DNA of 21,672 nt, taken from positions 1-21,672 of the forward strand of contig JAQICU010000039.1 in the NCBI GenBank assembly GCA_027858325.1. Reading direction: 5' to 3'. Source of the DNA: Candidatus Cloacimonadota bacterium. GTDB lineage: Bacteria; Cloacimonadota; Cloacimonadia; Cloacimonadales; TCS61. A program made the position numbers and the translations under genes. Below, piece after piece: positions 14,976-21,318 of this stretch (positions are counted from its first letter, which is position 1; every line of letters starts with the position of its first letter). Under the pieces are notes generated by a model. The model saw only the letters and a program-made list of their open reading frames with translations, was not told where the DNA came from and did not search any database.

Positions 14976-16307
14976 ATGTTAAAGTTAACTATAGATCAAA
15001 TTATAGCTTTGTTTGAAAATGAACAACATAAAAAAATCAGGAGTATGATCAACCTGCTTCATCCTGCCGATGCAGTTCAAATAATTAATGAACTTCCCGC
15101 TGAATACCAGGTTAAAGTATTCTCATATCTCTCCCCAGAACTTGCTTCAGATGTGCTGTATGACCTGCATGATGAATTGAGAGAAGATGTTCTGGAAACC
15201 ATTCAACAGAAACGTCTGGTTAAGATCATGGATGAAATGGATTCTGATGAAGCTGCAGACATTGCTGCTGAATTGGCTGAACATCAGCTTAAGGATGTTC
15301 TACAAAAGATAGATAAAGAAGATTCCGATGAGATCAAGCAGCTTATGGAATATGATGAAGATACCGCCGGTGGTATCATGCAGAAAGAGATTATCACTGT
15401 GAATAAGGAGATGAACCGTGCTGAGATGATCGATCATATACGAGCTAATTATGATGATGTTGAAAAGCTCTATTACATTTTTGTTACTGATAAGGAAAAT
15501 AAATTAATCGGGATTATGGAAGCATCAAAATTGCTTTTATGCAAAACTGAGATGAAAGCTTTAGATATTATGGATAAAAAAGTAATCTCTGCACCAGTAG
15601 AGATGGATCAGGAAGAGGTTGCCGGGTTATTCCGTAAATACGATATTTATATCTTACCAGTCGTAGATAAAGAAAACCGTTTACTCGGTAGGATCACGGT
15701 TGACGATATTATTGATGTAATTGACGATGAAGCTTCGGAAGATGTTTATAAAATGGTTGGTTTGGAGAATGAAGATAAAGTATTTACTTCACCTCTCAGC
15801 TCCGTTCGTAAGAGGCTTCCCTGGCTTACCTTAAATCTTTTTACTGCTCTACTTGTCTCAAGTGTTGTAGGTATTTTTGAGGGAACTATAGCACGTTTAT
15901 CTTTTTTGGCAGTTCTCATGCCCATTGTTGCCGGTCTGGGAGGAAATTCCGGAACACAAACTCTTACCGTGATCACACGTGGTATCGCACTGGGTGAACT
16001 AACACTTTACAATACTTACAGAGCAATAACCAAAGAGATCACAGTGGGAATAATAAATGGTATATTAATTGGTTCAGTTGCCATGCTTATTGCTTATCTC
16101 TTAAAAGGGAACATTATTTTGGGTGCAGTTCTCGGGATATCAATGGTTTGTAATATGTTCATTGCCGGGCTTGTAGGTTCATCAATTCCGGTAATAATGA
16201 AAACACTGAAGATCGATCCTGCTCTGGCTTCCAGTGTTATAATTACAATGTTAACTGATATTGGTGGATTTGCTTCCTTCCTGGGCTTGGCTACAATTTT
16301 ACTTTAA
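14976..16307 (+). CDS. mgtE: Magnesium transporter MgtE
   Basis: This 443-residue protein has the MgtE layout. A helical N domain spans about 1-130 (HPADAVQIINELPAEYQVKV, EMDSDEAADIAAEL). A pair of CBS domains spans about 135-260 (DEDTAGGIMQKEIITV, ILPVVDKENRLLGRITVDDI). About five membrane segments lie between 281 and 443. The signature GGNSGTQT is at 322-329, and Asp428 in TDIGGF matches the pore Asp that binds magnesium in the Thermus structure. The cytosolic domains act as a magnesium-sensing gate. ATG at 14976 has AAGGAG at 14964-14969. The 126 bases after the terminator probably carry its own promoter, but I see no convincing boxes and no M-box riboswitch. Confidence 0.95.
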   Translation: MLKLTIDQIIALFENEQHKKIRSMINLLHPADAVQIINELPAEYQVKVFSYLSPELASDVLYDLHDELREDVLETIQQKRLVKIMDEMDSDEAADIAAELAEHQLKDVLQKIDKEDSDEIKQLMEYDEDTAGGIMQKEIITVNKEMNRAEMIDHIRANYDDVEKLYYIFVTDKENKLIGIMEASKLLLCKTEMKALDIMDKKVISAPVEMDQEEVAGLFRKYDIYILPVVDKENRLLGRITVDDIIDVIDDEASEDVYKMVGLENEDKVFTSPLSSVRKRLPWLTLNLFTALLVSSVVGIFEGTIARLSFLAVLMPIVAGLGGNSGTQTLTVITRGIALGELTLYNTYRAITKEITVGIINGILIGSVAMLIAYLLKGNIILGAVLGISMVCNMFIAGLVGSSIPVIMKTLKIDPALASSVIITMLTDIGGFASFLGLATILL

Positions 16308-16326
16308 AATGGTTTGATTAAAATAG

Positions 16327-16725
16327 TTACTCTGCTTGAATATATTTTTTATAATCTTCAAATAATTCTTTTGATATTCTAAACGGTTTCCCATCTTTAA
16401 TAAAGACACCTCTCACAATTGCTGTATTACAAAGTTCACTTGAATTATTAAAAATTTCCTGCTTCCAAATTGAGGTTGCACGGGTAGCCTTTATCATTCT
16501 TGTATCTATTGTCACCTTTTCTCCTACCGGAAGTCCTGATTTGAAATTGAGTGTGATTTCGCTAAGATAGATGTGAATGCCTTCTTCACTCAAATTACCT
16601 ACAGACATGTCCATCTCTTCCAATGCATTGGCACGTGCTTCCTCATACAGATGAAGATAATTTGCATTATTTAAATGACCATAAATGTCACATTCGTAGC
16701 CAAATATTTTTCTACGGTATTCCAT
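16327..16725 (-). CDS. Acyl-CoA thioesterase-like hotdog-fold protein (4HBT/YbgC-FadM type)
   Basis: This 132-residue protein contains the family motif near its N-terminus: Asp13, His17, Asn19-Asn20 and Glu28 in ECDIYGHLNNANYLHLYEEA. This is the 4-hydroxybenzoyl-CoA thioesterase-like hotdog fold that hydrolyses acyl-CoA or acyl-ACP thioesters. The substrate cannot be read from sequence. The start ATG (complement of 16723-16725) has a strong AGGAGGAG upstream (complement of 16727-16734). It converges on mgtE with only 19 bases between the stops and diverges from the coiled-coil gene, so it is its own transcription unit. Confidence 0.85.
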   Translation of the reverse strand: MEYRRKIFGYECDIYGHLNNANYLHLYEEARANALEEMDMSVGNLSEEGIHIYLSEITLNFKSGLPVGEKVTIDTRMIKATRATSIWKQEIFNNSSELCNTAIVRGVFIKDGKPFRISKELFEDYKKYIQAE

Positions 16726-16830
16726 TACTCCTCCTAAGACTTTTAAGTCAATTTATCATTCTCAGTATGTCAAGTTGAATAAAAAACTCTTCAGGTAAAA
16801 CAGAGCTAAAAATAACACCATTATAACAAA

Positions 16831-16847
16831 ATTATTGACACAATAAT
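16831..16847. promoter_or_regulatory. Palindrome overlapping a candidate -35 element between divergent genes
   Basis: ATTATTG, ACA, CAATAAT is a perfect 7-base inverted repeat. It contains TTGACA (16835-16840), identical to the consensus -35 box for the plus strand. No good TATAAT follows at 17 bases (AGATTT is found), so the promoter call is weak. Placement 48 bases ahead of the coiled-coil gene start and about 105 bases from the thioesterase start would suit an operator. Confidence 0.35.
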
Positions 16848-16894
16848 CTAACTAGAAAGATTTCAGATAGAAATAAAAGGAAATGGGAGGAGAA

Positions 16895-17392
16895 ATGAAG
16901 AAAACGATTATTATCTTAATATTGCTCAGTCTGGTAATATTTTTAAGTGCCCAGCAAAGTCAGCAGATCAAACAAAATAAACCGGGCAAGCGAACTAAGA
17001 AGGTCATTGCAACCGAGAAAAAGATGAACTACGAAGCAGAATATCACAAATTAGATGAGCTCAATAAGAAATTACATGCTCAGGATCAAAAGCAAAAACT
17101 CAGATGGCAACACCTGGAGAAACAGCACAAAGCCTTGATAATGAGCAATAAAAACAGTAAAACTGAGATGAATGCTCTTAAAAAATCAAATGCAATGTTA
17201 CAAACTAAAAGGCAGGAATACAAAGTAAAATGGGAAACATCTCAAAAAACACATAACAATTTCCTGGGAAGATTCCGAAAACTGCAGGCTGAGAACAAAG
17301 CATTAACAAAAGAAAATGCAAAATTGAGAGCGGAATTAGAAGAATATAAACCACCTAAGAAAAAAGTTTTAAAGAAAGTAAGTCAAAAGTAA
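16895..17392 (+). CDS. Secreted coiled-coil protein of unknown function
   Basis: From ATG 16895 the protein is 165 residues; I do not recognise its family. It begins MKKTIIILILLSLVIFLSAQ, a clear signal peptide with probable cleavage after Ser-Ala near residue 18. The rest is very hydrophilic, rich in Lys, Gln and Glu, with heptad-like Leu spacing from about 40 to 145 (LDELNKKLHAQDQ, LRAELEEYK), so a long coiled coil outside the cytoplasm is likely. It ends with a basic PPKKKVLKKVSQK tail. An upstream in-frame ATG at 16883 is too early because the Shine-Dalgarno GGGAGGAG lies at about 16886-16893, after that ATG. It is alone, followed by its own terminator. Confidence 0.75.
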   Translation: MKKTIIILILLSLVIFLSAQQSQQIKQNKPGKRTKKVIATEKKMNYEAEYHKLDELNKKLHAQDQKQKLRWQHLEKQHKALIMSNKNSKTEMNALKKSNAMLQTKRQEYKVKWETSQKTHNNFLGRFRKLQAENKALTKENAKLRAELEEYKPPKKKVLKKVSQK

Positions 17393-17409
17393 TTAAACAA
17401 TGTATTATT

Positions 17410-17440
17410 AGAGGAGGCAGTATCGCTTCCTCTTTTTTTT
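17410..17440 (+). terminator. Rho-independent terminator, T-run touching the next start codon
   Basis: AGAGGAGGC (17410-17418) pairs with GCTTCCTCT (17425-17433) around AGTATC, with one G-U pair. Eight T residues occupy 17433-17440. It closes the coiled-coil gene. The next base, 17441, is the A of the ATG of the methyltransferase gene, an unusually tight arrangement. Confidence 0.88.
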
Positions 17441-18199
17441 ATGAAATTTACTAAAGATAATTTTCTGGGATTCAACCACATGAAACAGGGTAAAAAGCTG
17501 ATCGAACTTATCGCGAAAATTGATACCTGCTGGCAGGATGAACCTTTGCGAATAGAGTTACTTAAAGAATTCCAAACTTACCTTACATACATGAAATGTG
17601 AAATTGGTAAAGATATCACGAGATCATCAAAAAGAGAATTCCTCGCACTTGCAGTTCCCATTGAACAGGAATTCGGAAAAAACCTGAAAGATGATGAATT
17701 CATTATTCTAAAAAATGATAAACACCTAAAAGAAAGAGTAACTATCCCACTCTATCTGATCCTGGATGATCTGCGTTCTGCCTTTAATGTTGGTTCAATT
17801 TTCCGCTCGGCGGAGTGCTTTGGTGTTTCTCAAATTTATCTATGCGGTTACACTCCTACGCCGGAAAACAAGAAAGTGCAGAAAACCGCAATGGGTACAG
17901 ATGAATATGTGAAATGGTCATCTAACTCCTCTACTGAAGAGGTTGTCACAGACTTAAAGAAAGATGGATTCACGATTTATGCTGTTGAAACGACTTCAAA
18001 TGCAAAAGATCTATCCAAAACTGATTTTAAAAAACAATGTGCACTAATATTAGGAAATGAAGCTTTAGGAATATCAGAAGAGACACTTAAACTTGCTGAT
18101 GAAATAGTTCAAATACCACTTTCCGGCTGGAAAAATTCTTTGAATGTGGGAGTGTGTACAGCAATTTGCTGTTATGAGATTAGCAGGCAGTGGAAGTAG
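17441..18199 (+). CDS. TrmH/SpoU-family RNA 2'-O-methyltransferase
   Basis: This 252-residue protein carries the three motifs of the knotted SpoU methyltransferases: motif 1 RSAFNVGSIFRSAECFGV (Asn116, Arg122), motif 2 LILGNEALGIS (202-212) and motif 3 IPLSGWKNSLNVGV (225-238). The family uses S-adenosylmethionine to methylate ribose 2'-OH in tRNA or rRNA; the target is not evident. About 100 N-terminal residues precede the catalytic domain and are not recognised. ATG 17441 directly follows a terminator T-run and has no Shine-Dalgarno. The next Met is codon 14 at 17480, preceded by a weak GGGA. The true start is therefore uncertain, but the catalytic domain is unaffected. Confidence 0.88.
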   Translation: MKFTKDNFLGFNHMKQGKKLIELIAKIDTCWQDEPLRIELLKEFQTYLTYMKCEIGKDITRSSKREFLALAVPIEQEFGKNLKDDEFIILKNDKHLKERVTIPLYLILDDLRSAFNVGSIFRSAECFGVSQIYLCGYTPTPENKKVQKTAMGTDEYVKWSSNSSTEEVVTDLKKDGFTIYAVETTSNAKDLSKTDFKKQCALILGNEALGISEETLKLADEIVQIPLSGWKNSLNVGVCTAICCYEISRQWK

Positions 18200-18341
18200 A
18201 ATTCCCATACAATTAATTTAAATTTAAAATGCAAGTTCAAATTAACTGCAATTCTTAAAAAAAGGGAAATTACTAATATTTAATCAATTTTATTTATATC
18301 TTAGTATATGTAAAAGAAAATAGACATAATGACAAATAAAC

Positions 18342-18369
18342 TTGACATCTATTATTTAAAATTTAATTT
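18342..18369 (+). promoter_or_regulatory. Candidate promoter for the XRE-regulator operon
   Basis: TTGACA at 18342-18347 matches the -35 consensus. TAATTT at 18364-18369 after 16 bases is a poor -10, though TAATTTCG is one base from the Bacteroidetes-type TAnnTTTG box. It lies about 40 bases before the regulator ATG in a 210-base AT-rich gap that holds no other recognisable feature. AAATAA and TTATTT flank the -35 but are low complexity. Confidence 0.35.
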
Positions 18370-18409
18370 CGGATCATGAGTAAGATAAAGAAATATTTTA
18401 GGAAAATTA

Positions 18410-18619
18410 ATGAAAACAAATCTTCGTAAATTTAGATTTCAGCAGGGAGAATTAACTCAGAAGCAACTGGCTGATTTGGTTATAGTATCCAGGCAGACAA
18501 TTGTATCAATTGAAGGTGGTGATTATGCACCTTCTGTAAAGCTGGCATTATTATTGGCAAAGAAGCTCGGAACAACGGTTGAAGAGCTATTTATTTTGGA
18601 GGAGAAAGATGATGTATAA
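18410..18619 (+). CDS. Small XRE/Cro-type HTH transcriptional regulator
   Basis: This 69-residue protein is essentially one helix-turn-helix domain: LTQKQLADLVIVSRQTIVSI, then EGGDYAPSVKLALLLAKKLG and TTVEELF. This matches the short YozG-like Cro/C1 regulators. It has no sensor domain. Its 3' end overlaps the downstream membrane protein gene by 11 bases, so the two are translationally coupled. Such small regulators are often found beside a polytopic membrane protein and usually control their own operon; that role here is inference. The Shine-Dalgarno (AGGAAA) is weak. Confidence 0.9.
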   Translation: MKTNLRKFRFQQGELTQKQLADLVIVSRQTIVSIEGGDYAPSVKLALLLAKKLGTTVEELFILEEKDDV

Positions 18620-19292
18620 AAAAAATCCAATTTTTTGGTGGGCTAGTGGTATTTTTTTTCTTGGCTTAATTCTATTTGCAATTACGCAAAACCAGATTTT
18701 CCTAGCATTTATAATAGCAGCGTATCTTTTACGACCAACTTTAGCTTCACTTGGCTTGGCAAAAAAACATGTAGATGAAAGACAGCTTAGTCTTAACTAT
18801 CGCTCAAGTAATATTGCATTCTTTGTTATGATGATTGCCTGCGTATATTTTGCGGCAAAACTACAAGCTGAAGAAAGTGTATATACGGGAATGTTCTTTA
18901 CAGTCATTCTAGTTGGCATGGCAGCTAAAGCATTGTTCAATGTACTGCTGAAAAAAAACTTCCGGGAAACAGCTCCAAAGATCATCATTTCCGTAGGACT
19001 ATTTATGACTCTATTTGCAAGTTTCAGCAATATAGATCACGGTGTGTTTTCAATGAGTTTTATCATGAATGTGCTGCCCTGTCTGTTCGTTGTTGGTGTA
19101 GGAATTACAGCAAAGTTTTACCCAAGAGCAGCATCAATTGGAATATATATTTATGCAGCATTGCTAGTAGCATTTATTTGTAGAAGAGGATTTTCCTGGG
19201 GAACTTTAGCTTCGTCCTTGATCTTTGGTTTTCCACTTCTGGCTGCAGGTTTTGTACTTTGGAAGGAACCCAAAAATTCTTCTGAAGAATAG
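18609..19292 (+). CDS. Polytopic membrane protein (DUF2178-like)
   Basis: From ATG 18609 the protein is 227 residues with about seven hydrophobic segments. A conserved-looking cytosolic loop (KKHVDERQLSLNYRSSNIAF, about residues 55-74) has the DERQ motif seen in DUF2178-type proteins. No enzyme or transporter motif is visible. GGAGG at 18598-18602 lies 6 bases before ATG 18609. An upstream ATG at 18579 would place the start inside the regulator gene without support. It overlaps the XRE regulator by 11 bases and is followed after 33 bases by the TPR lipoprotein. Function unknown. Confidence 0.8.
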   Translation: MMYKKNPIFWWASGIFFLGLILFAITQNQIFLAFIIAAYLLRPTLASLGLAKKHVDERQLSLNYRSSNIAFFVMMIACVYFAAKLQAEESVYTGMFFTVILVGMAAKALFNVLLKKNFRETAPKIIISVGLFMTLFASFSNIDHGVFSMSFIMNVLPCLFVVGVGITAKFYPRAASIGIYIYAALLVAFICRRGFSWGTLASSLIFGFPLLAAGFVLWKEPKNSSEE

Positions 19293-19325
19293 TTGTATTT
19301 GTTTTATAAATAAAAGGAGTAGAAA

Positions 19326-20426
19326 ATGAAAACAAAAAATGTTTCTAAAAGACAATTTATTATTTTGACTTTAGTTATTGTAACGGTTTGTATGTTTATA
19401 TCCTGTAACGGACAGAATTTAGATGAAACAGTTCAACAGGCATATGAACTAAGAATGAATGGACAGGCTGATTCAGCAAAAGTATTACTTGAACAGGTTA
19501 TTGCAGAGGATTCCAATAATGCTGCAGCCTGGTTTGAATTAGCAAGGACTAAACAACATATCGGATTGGGAAATCCCAGGGAATTAGTGAGTGTGATGGA
19601 AGAAGTTCAGCAATTCTCGCAAAATGCTGTGGATAATGAACCGAGTAATGTCATTTATCAATATTACAAGGCTAATGTTGATTTCTTCAGCTTATATATG
19701 GCTATGCGGAATGAAGACTTTAGTAAAGAATTTAAGAAAGCCAGCGAATCCTATAGATCAGTGCTGGATCTCAAACCAGATTATCATGAAGCAAAACTGG
19801 CTCTAATTGAACTCCATTCAATGATTTCTCCTGAAATGGGTGGTAATCCATCAATCGCCGAAACATATGTTCAAGAGTTAGAAGCTGTAGATGTTGTTTT
19901 CGGAGCAAAGGCACGTGAGATCATAATGCCGGAAGATGCAGATTATGTAGAGTTCTGGAAAGCAATAGCAGAGAAACAAATGAACAATGCTGAAGTATAT
20001 GAAGCTTTAGGAAAAACTTACCTTTATACCGAAAATATTGAAGAAGCAATTAAAGCTTTTAAAAAAGCAATCAGTTTGAACGCTATGAAAAATATTCTGC
20101 ATATTGATTTAGGAAAATTCTATATGATGCAGGCAATGCAAAATCGTGCGTTACTTGATTCAATAGCCCCACTGATTGAGAAAGAATTTGAAATATATCT
20201 AAAATCACAACCTGAGCCAATCATTCCTTTGAAAGCTTATATTACAGGACAGTTAGCCATGATTAAACTACGTACTGGTGATGAGGAAGCTGGAAATAAA
20301 CTAAAAGAAGAAGCTAAGATGTTGGACCCTAATTATTCAAAAGCTTTTGGGGCTCCGAATCAAATTTTATTCGATCCACCAGATGTGATTTCACGTGTAC
20401 TTACTTTTTTCTTCCGTCCATTCTGA
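19326..20426 (+). CDS. TPR-repeat lipoprotein of unknown function
   Basis: This 366-residue protein begins with a basic N-terminus, a hydrophobic stretch and FISC with Cys27, a plausible lipobox, so it is probably an envelope lipoprotein. TPR-like helical pairs are visible at about 32-75 (AYELRMNGQADSAKVLLEQV, AAAWFELARTKQHIG) and about 220-255 (VYEALGKTYLYTENIEEAIK, AFKKAISLN). The middle is helical and may hold degenerate repeats (SYRSVLDLKPDYHEAKLALI). TPR proteins act as protein-binding scaffolds; no partner is evident. AAGGAG precedes ATG 19326. It probably belongs to the XRE/membrane-protein operon. Confidence 0.8.
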   Translation: MKTKNVSKRQFIILTLVIVTVCMFISCNGQNLDETVQQAYELRMNGQADSAKVLLEQVIAEDSNNAAAWFELARTKQHIGLGNPRELVSVMEEVQQFSQNAVDNEPSNVIYQYYKANVDFFSLYMAMRNEDFSKEFKKASESYRSVLDLKPDYHEAKLALIELHSMISPEMGGNPSIAETYVQELEAVDVVFGAKAREIIMPEDADYVEFWKAIAEKQMNNAEVYEALGKTYLYTENIEEAIKAFKKAISLNAMKNILHIDLGKFYMMQAMQNRALLDSIAPLIEKEFEIYLKSQPEPIIPLKAYITGQLAMIKLRTGDEEAGNKLKEEAKMLDPNYSKAFGAPNQILFDPPDVISRVLTFFFRPF

Positions 20427-20487
20427 TGGATAGAATAGCAAAACTTGAAGAACTAAAATAATGGTTTTGATAAAATAAGAGAATTTA

Positions 20488-20513
20488 ACCTGACCACTTC
20501 TGAGTGGTCAGGT
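20488..20513 (+). repeat. Strong palindrome without T-run
   Basis: ACCTGACCACT (20488-20498) and AGTGGTCAGGT (20503-20513) are perfect 11-base arms around TCTG. There is no T-run on the plus strand after it, and reading the minus strand gives only a short AAATTC-like context, so it is not a standard terminator. It lies 62 bases after the TPR gene and 25 bases before the next ATG. It could be a weak terminator, an mRNA processing or stability hairpin, or an operator. Confidence 0.6.
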
Positions 20514-20537
20514 AACTTCTCAGAGCTTGGAGGAAGT

Positions 20538-20993
20538 ATGAATAAAATACTTATAGTTATTTTAATTATCTCACTATTTTTCATTGAGGGTTGTACTGTA
20601 ATTGGTTATTCGATTGGGAAAGGAATTCAAAGAAAAAACTCTCATGATATGGAAGAGATTAAATCGACAAAAGAAAAGAGCTGGCTGACAATTTCTATGA
20701 AAAATGAGGAAGTTATCAAGGGGCAAATTATTTCCTGCACAAATGATACTTTATTTGTTACTTTTCAAGCTGACAGAAATTCTAACGCTCCAATTTCCAA
20801 TGAGCAGTATTTAGCTTTTTCTCAAGATAAGATTATATACAAAATACCAGTAGATCAGATTAAAGACATAATTATCGAAAAAGCACATTTTGGTGGTGTG
20901 TTTGCAATGATAGGATTTGTATTTGATTTTATTGTGTTTTTAATAATTATTAGCGGACCAGTAGGAGCCCCATCAGGTAATTTTCTAGGATAG
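20538..20993 (+). CDS. Small lipoprotein with C-terminal membrane segment, unknown function
   Basis: This 151-residue protein begins MNKILIVILIISLFFIEGCT, with a lipobox ending at Cys19. The central part (about 45-115, including SWLTISMKNEEVIKGQIISC and KIIYKIPVDQIKDIII) looks like a small beta-rich domain. A hydrophobic segment at about 118-140 could be a membrane helix or a glycine-zipper-like end. I do not recognise a family. TTGGAGGAAGT precedes ATG 20538. It may be read through from the TPR operon or have its own promoter after the palindrome. Confidence 0.7.
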   Translation: MNKILIVILIISLFFIEGCTVIGYSIGKGIQRKNSHDMEEIKSTKEKSWLTISMKNEEVIKGQIISCTNDTLFVTFQADRNSNAPISNEQYLAFSQDKIIYKIPVDQIKDIIIEKAHFGGVFAMIGFVFDFIVFLIIISGPVGAPSGNFLG

Positions 20994-21150
20994 AAGATTT
21001 AATATTTAAGTAGAAATAATTAGTAAAATGCGTTTCCTGGATCTCTCCTTATCTCCCAAACATTATTTCTACACCCAGCATTGGTACGATTGCCAGGTCG
21101 TCCAGTTTAAATACATGTGGCATAATTGATCCTTATCGAATCCTTTGCAA

Positions 21151-21171
21151 TTCCCTTTCAACGAAAGGGAA
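21151..21171. repeat. Palindrome 1 of the DUF559-adjacent cluster
   Basis: TTCCCTTTC (21151-21159) and GAAAGGGAA (21163-21171) are perfect 9-base arms around AAC. Its CCCTTT core recurs in the two palindromes that follow within about 120 bases. Confidence 0.75.
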
Positions 21172-21214
21172 ACGTAGACAAGCAAGAAGAAACTACTTCC
21201 TACAGCATATTATA

Positions 21215-21235
21215 ATCCCTTTTGATAAAAGAGAT
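21215..21235. repeat. Palindrome 2 of the DUF559-adjacent cluster
   Basis: ATCCCTTTT (21215-21223) and AAAAGAGAT (21227-21235) pair with one mismatch around GAT. A longer-range AATCCC/GGGATT pair (21214-21219 and 21241-21246) offers an alternative fold. Confidence 0.6.
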
Positions 21236-21265
21236 TAGCAGGGATTACTTTGAAATTCTTTCGTA

Positions 21266-21290
21266 CCTTCACCTTTGATAAAGGGGAAGG
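21266..21290. repeat. Palindrome 3 of the DUF559-adjacent cluster
   Basis: CCTTCACCTTT (21266-21276) and AAAGGGGAAGG (21280-21290) pair with one mismatch around GAT. It shares the core CTTTGATAAAG with palindrome 2 and lies 28 bases after the stop of the DUF559 gene on the minus strand. No T-run on either strand makes it a clear terminator. Confidence 0.7.
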
Positions 21291-21318
21291 GTAAGGATGG
21301 GGTTCGATTTTAATATCA

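Larger units (their letters stand above)
20994..21318. other. Non-coding stretch with palindromes and a possible 24-codon ORF remnant
   Basis: These 325 bases contain no convincing gene. The right half holds three imperfect palindromes (listed separately). On the minus strand, 21123 down to 21049 encodes 24 residues with protein-like composition (MPHVFKLDDLAIVPMLGVEI then MFGR), bounded by stops on both sides. It could be a fragment of a decayed gene. No tRNA and no intact insertion sequence are seen. Confidence 0.6.

Noticed and set aside
20426..20461. Eleven-codon micro-ORF overlapping the TPR gene stop (TGATG)
   Set aside because: Too short, with no ribosome binding site of its own or recognisable content; such frames are expected by chance.
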